From Rhizobium sp. RM (GTDB lineage: Bacteria; Pseudomonadota; Alphaproteobacteria; Rhizobiales; Rhizobiaceae), in assembly GCF_013390595.1 (NCBI RefSeq), contig NZ_JACAWV010000002.1, positions 310,001-374,000 on the forward strand: 64,000 nt of DNA, written 5' to 3'. The stretch's first letter is position 1; each line of letters begins with the position of its first letter. Under the pieces are notes generated by a model. That model searched no databases and had not been told where the DNA came from. It saw nothing but the letters and a program-made list of their open reading frames with translations. A program made the position numbers and the translations under genes. Shown here one piece after another: positions 43,279 through 53,802 of this stretch.

Positions 43279-43836
43279 ATGAGTGGTGTTGACCTCACCG
43301 ATATCAAGCGCCGTATGGATGGTGCCATCAATGCATTCAAGAGCGATATCGCATCGCTGCGCACCGGCCGCGCATCGGCCAACATTCTCGACCCTGTCAC
43401 GATTGACGCCTACGGCTCGCGCGTGCCGCTGAACCAGGTGGCCAACATCACCGTTCCGGAGCCGCGCATGCTCGGCGTCAACATCTGGGACAAGTCGATG
43501 GTCAGCGCCGTCGACCGCGCCATCCGCGAATCCAACCTCGGTCTCAACCCGATCGTTGACGGTCAGAACCTGCGTATTCCGCTGCCTGAACTCAACGAAG
43601 AGCGCCGCAAATCGCTGGTCAAGGTTGCCCACGAATATTCCGAAAAGGCCAAGGTCGCGATTCGCCACGTTCGCCGCGATGGCATGGATGGTCTGAAAAA
43701 AGCCGAAAAGGATGGCGACATCGGTCAGGACGAAAGCCGTGGACAGTCGGAAAAAGTTCAGAAAATGACCGACGACACGATTTCGGAAATTGACCGCTTG
43801 CTTGGCGAGAAGGAAAAGGAAATCATGCAGGTCTGA
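43279..43836 (+). CDS. frr: ribosome recycling factor
   Basis: Splits ribosomes after termination together with EF-G. 185 residues from ATG 43279, chosen because GGAG lies six bases upstream and 185 is the classic RRF length; ATG 43267 would add four residues. Conserved features are [24 protein letters not shown] and the helical tail [22 protein letters not shown]. Confidence 0.97.
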   Translation: MSGVDLTDIKRRMDGAINAFKSDIASLRTGRASANILDPVTIDAYGSRVPLNQVANITVPEPRMLGVNIWDKSMVSAVDRAIRESNLGLNPIVDGQNLRIPLPELNEERRKSLVKVAHEYSEKAKVAIRHVRRDGMDGLKKAEKDGDIGQDESRGQSEKVQKMTDDTISEIDRLLGEKEKEIMQV

Positions 43837-43900
43837 TCGCCAGGGCGACAGACACTGTATTTTATTCGTTTTAATTCCGCGCTGCCAATATTGGATCGAT

Positions 43901-44647
43901 ATGCCGACGACGACGATACGTTCCTCAGTTCCCGAGCACGTCGCCATCATCATGGATGGTAACGGGCGTTGGGCAAAGCAGCGCGGTCTTCCGCGAATCA
44001 TGGGTCATCGCCGCGGCGTAGAAGCCGTTCGTGAAACGGTGCGCGCTGCCGGTGACTGCGGCATTTCCTATCTGACGCTGTTTGCCTTCTCGTCGGAAAA
44101 CTGGCGTCGGCCGGAGTCCGAGGTCACGGATCTGATGGGCCTGCTGAAAGCCTTCATCCGTCGCGACCTAGCTGAGCTGCACCGTGAAAACGTGCGTGTC
44201 CGCATCATCGGTGATCGCGAGACTTTGAAAAACGACATTCGCTCGCTTCTCGAGGAAGCCGAGCACATGACGCGTGATAACACCAAGCTGACGCTTGTTA
44301 TCGCATTCAACTACGGAAGCCGCGACGAGATTGCCCGTGCGGCGGCCTCGCTTGCGCAGGATGTTGCCCAGGGCAAGCTCGATGCAGCCTCGATCACGCC
44401 GGAGATGATTTCGGGACGGCTCGACACGGCCGGCATCCCAGACCCGGATCTCATCATCCGCACCAGCGGTGAGGAGCGTCTGTCGAACTTCCTGCTCTGG
44501 CAGGCTGCCTATTCGGAGTTCCTCTTCGTTCCAGACTACTGGCCGGATTTCGACCGCCAGCATTTCTATTCTGCAATCGAGCAATATGCGACGCGTGATC
44601 GCCGTTTCGGCGGCTTGGCCGATCAGGTTGCTGTGGCAGGCGCCTGA
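43901..44647 (+). CDS. uppS: isoprenyl (undecaprenyl) diphosphate synthase
   Basis: Cis-prenyltransferase that makes the C55 carrier for peptidoglycan and O-antigen. 248 residues from ATG 43901. The signature [17 protein letters not shown] contains the catalytic Asp19; SSENWRRP and [16 protein letters not shown] are also diagnostic. Its stop shares one base with the cdsA start (TGATG). Confidence 0.97.
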   Translation: MPTTTIRSSVPEHVAIIMDGNGRWAKQRGLPRIMGHRRGVEAVRETVRAAGDCGISYLTLFAFSSENWRRPESEVTDLMGLLKAFIRRDLAELHRENVRVRIIGDRETLKNDIRSLLEEAEHMTRDNTKLTLVIAFNYGSRDEIARAAASLAQDVAQGKLDAASITPEMISGRLDTAGIPDPDLIIRTSGEERLSNFLLWQAAYSEFLFVPDYWPDFDRQHFYSAIEQYATRDRRFGGLADQVAVAGA

Positions 44648-45480
44648 TGAGCCCTGAACTCCGTTTGCGGATCGTCTCCGCGATCGTCATGGCGGCGGTC
44701 ATCCTCACTGCGACGTGGTACGGCGGCATTCTGTTCCGTATCGTCGCGGGCCTTCTGGCGATCCTCATCTATTATGAGTGGTCCTCGATCACGAGGCTGT
44801 CTGAAACAAACCCGACGGGCAATGCCTGGGGCTGGTTCTCGGTCGCTGTGATCGCCGGCAACACGATTTTCGGCGAGACATCGCTCGATCTGCCGCTTCT
44901 TTCCGGTTTTGCCCTCACAGCGGCGCTGTTTCCGATTCTGCGCGGCCAAAACTGGTGGCTGGTTGGTGGCATTGTCTATGCGGGGCTGAGCGCGATTTCG
45001 CTTGCCGCCATCCGCAGCGACGATCTCGATGGCTTCGTTTCGATCATCTTCATCTTCGCCGTTGTCTGGTCGACGGATATCCTGGCCTATTTTGTCGGTC
45101 GTGCCATTGGCGGGCCAAAGCTTGCGCCGTCCATTTCGCCCGGCAAGACCTGGTCCGGTGCCATCGGCGGCACGGTTGCTGCGCTGATTGGCGGGGCGGG
45201 CGTGTCCATGGTCTATCATGGCCGGATCGGCTTCGTCATTCTCGGGCTTGCTCTGGTGCTGTCCGTTTTCAGCCAGATCGGCGACCTTTTCGAATCCTTC
45301 GTGAAGCGGCGTTTTCAGGTGAAGGATTCCAGTCACCTCATTCCCGGTCACGGCGGTTTTATGGACCGGGTTGACGGTCTTGTTTTTGCCTGCTTTACCG
45401 TGTTCGTCATTGCTTTCGTGCATGCGGCGGTTACCGGCGATGCGCCCGGTTCACGCGGCGGCCTGTTGCCAGGTTTTTGA
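44647..45480 (+). CDS. cdsA: phosphatidate cytidylyltransferase
   Basis: Makes CDP-diacylglycerol, the branch point for all phospholipids. 277 residues, multiple membrane helices, and the C-terminal CdsA signature SQIGDLFESFVKRRFQVKDS then PGHGGFMDRVDG. It is coupled to uppS by a one-base overlap and is followed by rseP 34 bases downstream. Confidence 0.96.
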   Translation: MSPELRLRIVSAIVMAAVILTATWYGGILFRIVAGLLAILIYYEWSSITRLSETNPTGNAWGWFSVAVIAGNTIFGETSLDLPLLSGFALTAALFPILRGQNWWLVGGIVYAGLSAISLAAIRSDDLDGFVSIIFIFAVVWSTDILAYFVGRAIGGPKLAPSISPGKTWSGAIGGTVAALIGGAGVSMVYHGRIGFVILGLALVLSVFSQIGDLFESFVKRRFQVKDSSHLIPGHGGFMDRVDGLVFACFTVFVIAFVHAAVTGDAPGSRGGLLPGF

Positions 45481-45514
45481 AGTGCGGCGGGTCATTGGAG
45501 TAAGAGGCTGAGTT

Positions 45515-46648
45515 ATGAGCACAGTAATGGCTGCCACCGGGTTTTTGACCGGTTATATCATTCCATTCATCCTCGTTCTCTCGCTGCTCGTTTTCGTGCA
45601 TGAGATGGGCCATTATCTGGTTGGGCGCTGGTGCGGCATTCGCTCCACCGCCTTTTCCATCGGATTCGGACCTGAACTGATCGGTTTCACCGACAAGCGC
45701 GGCACGCGCTGGAAGATTTCCGCGATCCCGCTCGGCGGTTACGTGCGATTCTTCGGCGATGAGGATGCATCCAGCAAACCGGATAGTTCCGGCCTTTCCC
45801 ACATGTCGCTTGAAGAGCGCGCCCAGACCCTGTCGGGCGCAAAGCTGTGGAAAAGAGCGGCCACTGTTGCGGCGGGCCCAATCGCCAACTTCATTCTGGC
45901 GATCCTGATCTTTGCCTTTCTGTTCGGGATCTACGGCCGCGTCATCGCTGACCCGGTTGTGGCCGAGGTGCGCGAAAACAGTGCGGCTGCGGCCGCAGGC
46001 GTTCTGGCCGGAGACCGGCTTGTCGCCATCGATAATGAAAAAGTGAAGACCTTTGAGGATGTGCGCCGTTACGTCGGCATCCGTCCGGGCACGCAGATCG
46101 TCGTGACGGTCGAGCGGGCAGGCGAGGAGCTTCGTCTGCCGATGGTTCCGACCCGCACTGAAACCACCGACCAGTTCGGCAACAAACTGGAAATGGGTAT
46201 CATCGGTATCGTCACCGATCAGAACAGCGGCAACTTCAGACACATTACCTTCACGCCGACCGAGGCCTTGATTGAAGGCGTGCAGGAAACCGGCCACGTC
46301 ATCACGGGAACGTTCAATTACATCGGAAATCTGGTGACTGGCCGCATGAATGCCGATCAGCTCGGTGGTCCGGTGCGGGTTGCGCAGGCGTCTGGCCAGA
46401 TGGCGACGCTTGGCATTTCCGCCGTGATACAGCTTGCAGCCGTGCTTTCGGTATCGATCGGTCTTCTCAATCTCATGCCTGTCCCGGTTCTGGACGGCGG
46501 GCATCTGGTGTTCTATGCAATCGAGGCGATCAGGGGCAGGCCGCTCGGTGCGGGCGCGCAGGAAGTTGCTTTCCGTATCGGACTTGCCATGATCTTCAGT
46601 CTGATGGTATTCGCAACTTGGAATGATATCAGCAGCTTGATCGGTTGA
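45515..46648 (+). CDS. rseP: site-2 zinc metalloprotease RseP/MmpA
   Basis: Intramembrane protease that cleaves anti-sigma factors and other single-pass proteins. 377 residues. HEMGH at 29-33 lies in the first membrane helix; one PDZ domain occupies about 140-215 (ENSAAAAAGVLAGDRLVAIDN); the third metal ligand lies in MPVPVLDGGH near the end. Only one PDZ is obvious, as in alphaproteobacterial MmpA, against two in E. coli RseP. bamA follows 200 bases later. Confidence 0.95.
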   Translation: MSTVMAATGFLTGYIIPFILVLSLLVFVHEMGHYLVGRWCGIRSTAFSIGFGPELIGFTDKRGTRWKISAIPLGGYVRFFGDEDASSKPDSSGLSHMSLEERAQTLSGAKLWKRAATVAAGPIANFILAILIFAFLFGIYGRVIADPVVAEVRENSAAAAAGVLAGDRLVAIDNEKVKTFEDVRRYVGIRPGTQIVVTVERAGEELRLPMVPTRTETTDQFGNKLEMGIIGIVTDQNSGNFRHITFTPTEALIEGVQETGHVITGTFNYIGNLVTGRMNADQLGGPVRVAQASGQMATLGISAVIQLAAVLSVSIGLLNLMPVPVLDGGHLVFYAIEAIRGRPLGAGAQEVAFRIGLAMIFSLMVFATWNDISSLIG

Positions 46649-46847
46649 ATGGGGTGTTTTATCGATTTTGTTAGCGGCTTGTTTACCTTGTTTTTATGCC
46701 AAAGTGGCGAATGAGCCACTCTAGGTCACGAAGTAAACAGAAATTAACGTTCGCGCTTGCTTGTAGAGGAAAAGCAGGTAAAACGACGCAGATGGCCGGA
46801 GTCGGGTTCCGCCCGCTGAGGGACAACGTAAAAAGGTAAGAATTGAA

Positions 46848-49172
46848 ATGAAGGCTGGTTCAAGATTTTTGAACGCGGTGTCGGCGGTTGCGCTGTCTGC
46901 TGGTGTTTCTTCGGTTGTAGGCCTGGGGGTGCTTGCTTCTGCGGGGGTTGCGAATGCCGCTGTCGTCAGCAGAATTGATGTTCGGGGTGCCGAAAGATCC
47001 GGCGCAGATTCCGTACGCTCCAATCTCACCATCGCGCCCGGACGCAACTTTTCCAATTCTGACATCGACGAGTCGGTGAAGCGTCTTTACGCCACCGGCT
47101 ACTTCTCGAATGTCGCCATGCGCGTTTCCGGCAATACGCTGGTCGTGACCGTCAGTGAAAACCAGATGGTCAACCAGGTGGTTTTCAACGGCAACCGCAA
47201 GATCAAGGACGAGAAGCTTTCCGGCATCGTGTCGACGCAGCCGCTCGGTCCGTTCAACCAGGCGCTCGTTACGGCTGATATTGCCCGCATCAAGGAAGCT
47301 TACGCCGCCATCGGCCGTAGCGACATTGAAGTGACGACGCAGACCGTTTCCGTCGGCCAGGGCCGCGTGAACATCGCTTTCGTCATCAACGAAGGTGAGC
47401 GCACCAAGATCGGTCGCATCGATTTCGTTGGTAACAACGCTTACAGCGACGGCCGTCTGGCTGCCGTTATCAACACCAAGAAGTCCAACATGCTGTCGTT
47501 CCTGACGCGTAAGGACGTTTACAACGAGGACAAGCTGCGCGCCGACGAAGAGGCGCTGCGCCAGTTCTATTACAACCGTGGCTACGCCGACTTCCGCGTC
47601 GTGTCGTCCGAGGCTGTGCTGGACGAGTCCAAGAACGAATACAACATCACCGTAACGGTCGATGAAGGTCAGCGTTACAACTTCGGCAATGTTGCGGTTG
47701 AATCGACTGTTCCGGGCGTTGACGGCACTGAACTGCAGGGTCTCGTAGAAACCCGCCAGGGCGGCACCTACAGCGCCAAGGAAGTTCAGCAGAGCATGGA
47801 AGCCATCAACAAGCGTGTTGCTGCCGAAGGTTACCCCTTCGCCCGCGTTACGCCGCGTGGCGACCGTGACATGAACGGCAACACCGTTGGCGTTACCTAT
47901 ATCGTCGACCAGGGCGAACGCGCTTACGTCGAGCGTATCGAAATCCGCGGTAATACCCGCACACGCGACTACGTTATCCGTCGCGAATTCGATATCTCCG
48001 AAGGCGATGCTTTCAACCAGTCGATCATCACCTCCGCAAAGCGTCGTCTTGAAGCGCTTGGCTACTTCTCCAAGGTCAACGTTTCGACCGCCGGCGGCAG
48101 CGCCCCGGACCGCGTCGTGATCGTTGTCGACGTTGAAGATCAGCCGACCGGCTCCTTCGGTATCGGTGCTGGTTACTCGCAGAACGACGGCGTGCTGCTC
48201 GAAGCTTCTGTGGAAGAAAAGAACTTCCTCGGTCGCGGCCAGTACATCCGTATCGCTGCGGGCGCAGGCGAAGACGATGCGCGCAGCTACACGCTGTCCT
48301 TCACTGAGCCTTACTTCCTCGGTTATCGCCTTGCAGCCGGTTTCGATCTCTTCAAGAGCCAGACGAGCAGCGAAGACTACTACGATTACGACGAACAGGG
48401 CTTCACGCTGCGCGTTACCGCGCCGATCACCGAAGACCTGTCCACGACGTTCAAGTACACCTACAAGCAGATCAACTATGACGGCGAAGGCGATTGGGAG
48501 AACACTGCCAACCTCGCAGAGCCATATCAGGAGCTGATCCGTGGCGGTGACTGGACGCAGTCGATCATCGCAAACACGCTGAACTTCAACACGCTTGATG
48601 ACCGCAACATGCCACGCGAAGGCTGGCAGGCGCAGCTCACCAACGAGTTTGCAGGTCTCGGTGGCGATTCCGAATACTACAAGATCTACGCCAAGGCGCG
48701 TTACTACCACACCTTCTCGGACGAGTACGACATCATCGGCTCGCTGACGGGCCAGGCTGGTCACGTGATGCCGACCAACGACAACCTGCTGGTCTTCGAT
48801 CAGTTCAAGTTTGGTGGTCGTCAGGTTCGCGGCTTCGAGAACGACGGTATCGGTCCGCGTATCGGAAACGACTCTATCGGCGGCACGACCTACTTCGCAG
48901 CTTCTGCTGAAGTCACGGCTCCGATGCCTGGCATTCCGGAAGACTTCGGTCTGCGTCTCGCCGGCTTCGTTGATGCTGGTACCATGTACGGTAACAAGGT
49001 CTCCACGACCCAGACCGTTCAGGACGACAGCTCGATCCGTGCTTCCGCTGGTATCGGCGTCATGTGGGCATCGCCCTTCGGTCCGATCCGCGTCGACTAT
49101 GCCGTTCCTTTCATGAAGGAAGACTACGACGAGGAACAGCGTTTCCGGTTTGGCATGTCCAACACTTTCTGA
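46848..49172 (+). CDS. bamA: outer membrane protein assembly factor BamA
   Basis: Core of the BAM machine that folds beta-barrels into the outer membrane. 774 residues: signal peptide (about 1-35, ending GVANAA), five POTRA repeats (about 36-440), then a 16-stranded barrel with the VRGF element (RQVRGFEND) in loop 6 and the C-terminal signal ending in Phe (RFGMSNTF). The upstream 200 bases contain a 6-bp hairpin AGTGGC/GCCACT (46703-46720) and AT-rich DNA and so probably a separate promoter. lpxD starts 50 bases after the stop. Confidence 0.97.
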   Translation: MKAGSRFLNAVSAVALSAGVSSVVGLGVLASAGVANAAVVSRIDVRGAERSGADSVRSNLTIAPGRNFSNSDIDESVKRLYATGYFSNVAMRVSGNTLVVTVSENQMVNQVVFNGNRKIKDEKLSGIVSTQPLGPFNQALVTADIARIKEAYAAIGRSDIEVTTQTVSVGQGRVNIAFVINEGERTKIGRIDFVGNNAYSDGRLAAVINTKKSNMLSFLTRKDVYNEDKLRADEEALRQFYYNRGYADFRVVSSEAVLDESKNEYNITVTVDEGQRYNFGNVAVESTVPGVDGTELQGLVETRQGGTYSAKEVQQSMEAINKRVAAEGYPFARVTPRGDRDMNGNTVGVTYIVDQGERAYVERIEIRGNTRTRDYVIRREFDISEGDAFNQSIITSAKRRLEALGYFSKVNVSTAGGSAPDRVVIVVDVEDQPTGSFGIGAGYSQNDGVLLEASVEEKNFLGRGQYIRIAAGAGEDDARSYTLSFTEPYFLGYRLAAGFDLFKSQTSSEDYYDYDEQGFTLRVTAPITEDLSTTFKYTYKQINYDGEGDWENTANLAEPYQELIRGGDWTQSIIANTLNFNTLDDRNMPREGWQAQLTNEFAGLGGDSEYYKIYAKARYYHTFSDEYDIIGSLTGQAGHVMPTNDNLLVFDQFKFGGRQVRGFENDGIGPRIGNDSIGGTTYFAASAEVTAPMPGIPEDFGLRLAGFVDAGTMYGNKVSTTQTVQDDSSIRASAGIGVMWASPFGPIRVDYAVPFMKEDYDEEQRFRFGMSNTF

Positions 49173-49221
49173 TATCGGCAGTCCAGAACTGCAACTTTGA
49201 ACGTTCTGGAGTTTCCGTCTG

Positions 49222-50289
49222 ATGGAATACAACGGCTTTTTTCCGCCCCACGAAGGAATGCGATTGAAAGACATCGCAGACCGTCTTGGGGCGGAACTGT
49301 CTGATGAGGCGGCTGGCGAGCGGATCGTGCGATCCGTGGCGCCCGTCTACCGGGCAAAATCCGACCAGCTCTGCTACATACTTTCCCGCAAGAACCGCGA
49401 GGAATTGCTGACCTGTGAAGCGGCTGCGGTCATTTGCGATGCGGCCCTGGCAAGCTCGATACCGCCCCATATCCCCGCTTTGATCTCGAAGACGCCGCAT
49501 ACGCTGTTTGCGCAGGCCGGCGCGCTTCTGCATCCTTCCGCCATGCGTCCTTCGACCTTCGGTCGTATGGACACGGCGATTTCGCCGTCCGCTCATGTCG
49601 ATCCGTCGGCACGTCTGGAAGACGGCGTGGTTGTCGAGCCGTTTGCGGTGATCGGTGCTGAAGCACATATTGGTGCGGGCACCCGCATCGGGCCGGGCGC
49701 GATCATCGGCGCCAATGTGCAGATCGGTCGCGATTGCACGATTGCCGGCGGCGCCAGCATCGTTGCGGCACTGCTTGGCAACAATGTCATCATCCACAAC
49801 GGTGCACGCATTGGCCAGGATGGTTTCGGTTATGCACCGGGTCCGCGTGGCATGCTCAAGATCGTTCAGATTGGCCGCGTCATCATTCAGGACAACGTCG
49901 AGATCGGCGCCAACACCACGGTTGATCGTGGCACGATGGATGATACCGTTATCGGCGAAGGCACCAAGATCGACAATCAGGTCCAGATTGGCCACAACGT
50001 TCGCATCGGCCGCCATTGCGGCATCGTCAGCAAGGTCGGCATTGCCGGAAGTACCCGCATCGGCGATGGCGTGATGATTGGCGGCGCAGCAGGCATCAAC
50101 GGCCACATCACCATTGGTGATGGCGTACAGATTGCGGCAATGAGCGGCGTTGTTGCCGACGTGCCGCCTGGCGCGCGTTACGGCGGTACGCCGGCGCGTC
50201 CGATGAAGTATTTCCTGCGCGACATGGCCGACATTCTGGCCCGCGTCGAAGAACGTGATAAAAAAACAGGAGAAAAAAACAATGGCTGA
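49222..50289 (+). CDS. lpxD: UDP-3-O-acylglucosamine N-acyltransferase
   Basis: Third step of lipid A synthesis, adding the N-linked 3-hydroxyacyl chain. 355 residues: an N-terminal uridine-binding domain ([20 protein letters not shown]), then left-handed beta-helix hexapeptide repeats ([20 protein letters not shown] and so on) with the catalytic His in the [10 protein letters not shown] coil. It shares 8 bases with fabZ (ATGGCTGA). Confidence 0.97.
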   Translation: MEYNGFFPPHEGMRLKDIADRLGAELSDEAAGERIVRSVAPVYRAKSDQLCYILSRKNREELLTCEAAAVICDAALASSIPPHIPALISKTPHTLFAQAGALLHPSAMRPSTFGRMDTAISPSAHVDPSARLEDGVVVEPFAVIGAEAHIGAGTRIGPGAIIGANVQIGRDCTIAGGASIVAALLGNNVIIHNGARIGQDGFGYAPGPRGMLKIVQIGRVIIQDNVEIGANTTVDRGTMDDTVIGEGTKIDNQVQIGHNVRIGRHCGIVSKVGIAGSTRIGDGVMIGGAAGINGHITIGDGVQIAAMSGVVADVPPGARYGGTPARPMKYFLRDMADILARVEERDKKTGEKNNG

Positions 50290-50749
50290 AGAAACGACGA
50301 CGACGCTTGGCGCGGCTGACATTCTTGAAGTGATGAAGCTGCTGCCGCATCGTTATCCGTTTTTGCTCATCGACAAGATCATCGAGATCAACGGTGACAA
50401 TTCGGCAATCGGCATCAAGAACGTCACGGTCAACGAGCCGCACTTCACGGGTCATTTCCCGGATCGCCCGATCATGCCTGGCGTTCTGATCGTTGAAGCC
50501 ATGGCCCAGACGGCTGGCGCGATCTGTGCGCGCAACCAGGGTGATGGCGGTTACCTCGTTTATTTCATGACCATCGACAACGCCCGTTTCCGCAAGCCGG
50601 TCGTTCCTGGCGACCGTCTGGAAATTCACGTTGCAAAGCAGCGCCAGCGCGGTAACGTCTGGAAGTTCCACTGCGAAGCGAAGGTGGATGGCGTGCTGGT
50701 CGCTGAGGCGGATGTCGGCGCGATGATGATCCCTGAGGATCAGCAATGA
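50282..50749 (+). CDS. fabZ: 3-hydroxyacyl-[ACP] dehydratase FabZ
   Basis: Dehydrates 3-hydroxyacyl-ACP in fatty acid elongation and competes with LpxA/LpxD for their donor. 155 residues from ATG 50282. His58 in FTGHFPDRP and Glu72 in VEAMAQ form the active site. AGGAG lies just upstream, inside the lpxD end. The last bases overlap the lpxA start (ATGA, 50746-50749). Confidence 0.97.
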   Translation: MAEETTTTLGAADILEVMKLLPHRYPFLLIDKIIEINGDNSAIGIKNVTVNEPHFTGHFPDRPIMPGVLIVEAMAQTAGAICARNQGDGGYLVYFMTIDNARFRKPVVPGDRLEIHVAKQRQRGNVWKFHCEAKVDGVLVAEADVGAMMIPEDQQ

Positions 50750-51561
50750 GCAAGATCGCGGCTTCGGCCACAATTCATCCGACAGCGGTCGTCGAAGACG
50801 GCGCTGTGATCGGAGAGAACGTTTCCATCGGTCCGTTCAGCTATGTCGGCCCGAAGGTGACGTTGCACAATGGTGTAAAGCTGTTGAACCATGCTGTCGT
50901 GACGGGCAACACGGTCATAGGCGAAGATTCCGTCATCTACCCCATGGCCGTTATCGGTGGCCCACCGCAGGCAATTCGCCACGACGGCTCAGAAACGACG
51001 CTGGAGGTCGGCGCACGCTGCACGATGCGCGAAGGCGTCACCATGAATGCCGGTAGCTCGGATGGCGGCGGCAAGACCGTTGTTGGCGACGACAACCTGT
51101 TCCTGGCCAATTCGCATGTCGCGCATGACTGCATCCTCGGCAGCCACATCGTTCTGTCAAATAACGTCATGCTGGCTGGTCACGTCACCGTCGGCGATCG
51201 CGCCATCCTCGGTGGCGGCTGCGCCGTCCATCAGTTCACCCGTATCGGTCGCCAGGCGTTTATCGGCGGGCTCGCCGCGGTCAATTACGATGTCATTCCC
51301 TACGGCATGCTGAATGGCAATCCCGGTATTCTCGGTGGCCTGAACGTCGTCGGCATGACGCGTGCTGGTATCGAGCGGGCAGACATTCACAAGGTTCGCC
51401 GTATCTTTAAGCAGGTCTTCGAAAGCGAAGGTGCGATCCGTGGTAACGCGGCGGCCATCGAGCGTGCGGATTTCGCCGATTGCCCGCAGGCGCTTGAAGT
51501 TCTCGATTTCATCCTGGCTGCAACCGATCGGCCGATTTCTTCGCCGAACCGGGGCAAATAA
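50746..51561 (+). CDS. lpxA: UDP-N-acetylglucosamine acyltransferase
   Basis: First step of lipid A synthesis. 271 residues of left-handed beta helix (repeats such as [15 protein letters not shown]), the [10 protein letters not shown] segment with the catalytic His, and the helical C-terminus LPxA-type ([19 protein letters not shown]). It lies between fabZ (4-base overlap) and lpxI (3-base gap). Confidence 0.97.
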   Translation: MSKIAASATIHPTAVVEDGAVIGENVSIGPFSYVGPKVTLHNGVKLLNHAVVTGNTVIGEDSVIYPMAVIGGPPQAIRHDGSETTLEVGARCTMREGVTMNAGSSDGGGKTVVGDDNLFLANSHVAHDCILGSHIVLSNNVMLAGHVTVGDRAILGGGCAVHQFTRIGRQAFIGGLAAVNYDVIPYGMLNGNPGILGGLNVVGMTRAGIERADIHKVRRIFKQVFESEGAIRGNAAAIERADFADCPQALEVLDFILAATDRPISSPNRGK

Positions 51562-51564
51562 GCC

Positions 51565-52428
51565 GTGAAGGGCAGCGGACGCCTCGCCATTATTGCGGGC
51601 AGCGGGCAATTGCCGCTGTACGTGGCTGGCGCTGCGCGCGACATGGGGGAAAACCCGTTTGTTGTCCGTCTGCGCGATGATTCCCGCCTTGATTGGCAAG
51701 GCTTCGACAGCGCCGTCATCAGTGTCGGCGATGTCGCGGGCCTCGGCCGGTTGCTGAAAGACAAGGGCATAGACCGTGTCGTTCTCTCTGGCGCCGTAGC
51801 ACGCCGCCCGGAGTGGCGCGAAATTCGCCCTTCGGCAAAAATACTGCTGCGCCTGCCGTCGATCGTCCGCACGCTTTTGTCCGGCGGTGACGACACCGTG
51901 CTGCAGATGGTCATCAAGATCATCGAAACGCTGGGTGCGCGGGTCATTGGCGCCCATGAGATTGCGCCCGGTCTTCTGGCCACCACCGGTCCCTTTGGCC
52001 TCCACAAGCCGCAGGAAGACGATCTGCGTGATATCCGCAAGGCGGCACAGGCTGCTCTGGCGCTCGGCACGCTTGATGTCGGGCAGGGCGCTGTCTCCGT
52101 TGGCGGGCGTATCGTGGCGCTCGAAGGTGTCGAGGGAACCGATGCCATGCTGGCGCGGGTTGCCGCGTTGCGTGCGGAGGGCCGTATTTCCGCGCGTCGC
52201 AAAGGTGTTCTCGTCAAGCTTTGCAAGCCGCAGCAGGATATCAGGGCCGATCTGCCGACAATCGGCGTAGAGACGGTCCAGAATGCTGCCAGGGCGGGCC
52301 TTGCCGGGATCGCGGTTGAATCGGGCAGAGCCCTGGTGCTGGATCGTGACGCCATGTTGCAGGCCGCCGATGCGCAAGGCATCTTCGTCTGCGGCATCGA
52401 TACGTCACTGGATGGAGACATGATGTGA
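51565..52428 (+). CDS. lpxI: UDP-2,3-diacylglucosamine diphosphatase LpxI
   Basis: Hydrolyses UDP-diacylglucosamine to lipid X, the role LpxH plays in E. coli. 287 residues from GTG 51565. The LpxI family (formerly DUF1009) is recognised by LAIIAGSGQLPLYVA at the start, the GDDTVLQMVI helix and the C-terminal GLAGIAVESGRALVLDRD. Having lpxI in place of lpxH is normal for alphaproteobacteria. It shares one base with lpxB at TGATG. Confidence 0.95.
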   Translation: MKGSGRLAIIAGSGQLPLYVAGAARDMGENPFVVRLRDDSRLDWQGFDSAVISVGDVAGLGRLLKDKGIDRVVLSGAVARRPEWREIRPSAKILLRLPSIVRTLLSGGDDTVLQMVIKIIETLGARVIGAHEIAPGLLATTGPFGLHKPQEDDLRDIRKAAQAALALGTLDVGQGAVSVGGRIVALEGVEGTDAMLARVAALRAEGRISARRKGVLVKLCKPQQDIRADLPTIGVETVQNAARAGLAGIAVESGRALVLDRDAMLQAADAQGIFVCGIDTSLDGDMM

Positions 52429-53609
52429 TGGCTGAAACCCTGAAGGTGGCCGTGATCGCGGGTGAAGTGTCCGGTGACCTCTTGGGAGCAGACCTGATCC
52501 GCGCTCTGAAGACCCAGTATAGAGGGCCGATCGAACTGGTCGGCGTGGGCGGCGAGGGGCTGGAGGCAGAAGGTCTCACCTCGTTTTTCGATTATTCCGA
52601 ACTGTCGATCATGGGTTTCACGCAGGTTTTGAAGAAGCTGCCGAAGCTGATCGCCAGAATCAGGCAGACGGCCGAGGGCATCGTCGCGGCAAAACCCGAC
52701 GTGTTGCTGATTATCGATAGCCCGGACTTTACCCATCGCGTCGCCAGAAAGGTGCGTCAGGCATTGCCGGATCTGCCGGTCATCAACTATGTCTGCCCCA
52801 GCGTCTGGGCCTGGAAGGAGTATCGCGCCACCGCGATGCTCTCTTACGTCGATCATGTTCTCGCACTTCTGCCGTTCGAACCGGAAGCCATGAAACGGCT
52901 GGGCGGCCCGCCAACCACCTTCGTCGGCCATCGCCTCAGCGTTGATGCGGACTTGCTGGCCGTGCGGCAAAAGCGGGCAGGGCGTGCCTTGCCGGCGAAG
53001 GGCGAACCCCGAACCATTCTGCTGTTGCCCGGCTCACGCTCGACCGAGACCACGCGGCTGATGGAGCCGTTCCAGGAGGCGGCAAAAGCCTTCGTGGAAC
53101 GCAATGGCCCCACCCGCTTCGTCCTGCCGACCGTGCCGCGTCAGGAAAGCCGCATTCGGGAACTGGCGGCGACGTGGCCGGACAACATCCGGCCTGAAAT
53201 TGGCGTCGGCGCAGATTTCAAGTGGAAGGCATTCGCCGAGGCCGATGCGGCCATTGCCGCATCCGGCACCGTCATTCTCGAACTGGCGCTCGCAACGGTT
53301 CCCACCATTTCCGTCTACAAGACCGACTGGATTTTCACCATGCTCAGCAAGCGCGTGAAAACCTGGACCGGCGCTTTGCCGAACCTGATTGCTGATTACG
53401 CGGTCGTGCCGGAATATTTCAACGAGGTCGTGCGCGCCGGTTCCATGCTGCGCTGGGCAGAGCGCCTGTCTTCCGACACGATCCAGCGCCAGGCCATGCT
53501 GGAAGGCTATGCGCTGGTGCAGGAGCGCCTGCGTACCGACGTGCCGCCGGGCGAAACCGGCGCCCGCATTCTTCTCGATGTTCTGAACGCACGCGGCGCC
53601 AGACACTGA
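52428..53609 (+). CDS. lpxB: lipid-A-disaccharide synthase
   Basis: Glycosyltransferase that joins lipid X and UDP-diacylglucosamine. 393 residues from ATG 52428; GTG 52425 adds one codon and has slightly better spacing to GGAG. The GT19 features are VAVIAGEVSGDLLGADL, SVWAWKE, LLPGSRSTE and the late AASGTVILELALATVP. It ends the envelope gene run; a bidirectional terminator shared with gltA lies 140 bases on. Confidence 0.96.
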   Translation: MAETLKVAVIAGEVSGDLLGADLIRALKTQYRGPIELVGVGGEGLEAEGLTSFFDYSELSIMGFTQVLKKLPKLIARIRQTAEGIVAAKPDVLLIIDSPDFTHRVARKVRQALPDLPVINYVCPSVWAWKEYRATAMLSYVDHVLALLPFEPEAMKRLGGPPTTFVGHRLSVDADLLAVRQKRAGRALPAKGEPRTILLLPGSRSTETTRLMEPFQEAAKAFVERNGPTRFVLPTVPRQESRIRELAATWPDNIRPEIGVGADFKWKAFAEADAAIAASGTVILELALATVPTISVYKTDWIFTMLSKRVKTWTGALPNLIADYAVVPEYFNEVVRAGSMLRWAERLSSDTIQRQAMLEGYALVQERLRTDVPPGETGARILLDVLNARGARH

Positions 53610-53746
53610 CATTTCAGCATTTCGGTTGAACAGATGTCGCAGAGAGCAAATCCTGCTGCGGCGAAGCTTGCCGATTCTGAACAGGCTGTCCGATCGTCCC
53701 GGAAGCGTTGCCGTAACCCGGTTCTTACCTTCTGCAGACTTTGCAA

Positions 53747-53781
53747 AGAAAAAGGCCGGCGGGTTTCCCCGTCGGCCTTTT
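53747..53781. terminator. bidirectional terminator, lpxB side and gltA
   Basis: 13-bp stem (53751-53763 with 53768-53780, one G-U pair), TTTC loop. The minus strand exit reads TTTTTCTTT, so this is certainly the gltA terminator; it lies 22 bases from the gltA stop. It may also stop readthrough from lpxB. Confidence 0.9.
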
Positions 53782-53802
53782 GGATGGCTCGGTTGCCAGC
53801 GC

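Noticed and set aside
46860-49274. Long minus-strand frame opposite bamA
   Set aside because: Shadow of bamA; no domain, and bamA is unambiguous.
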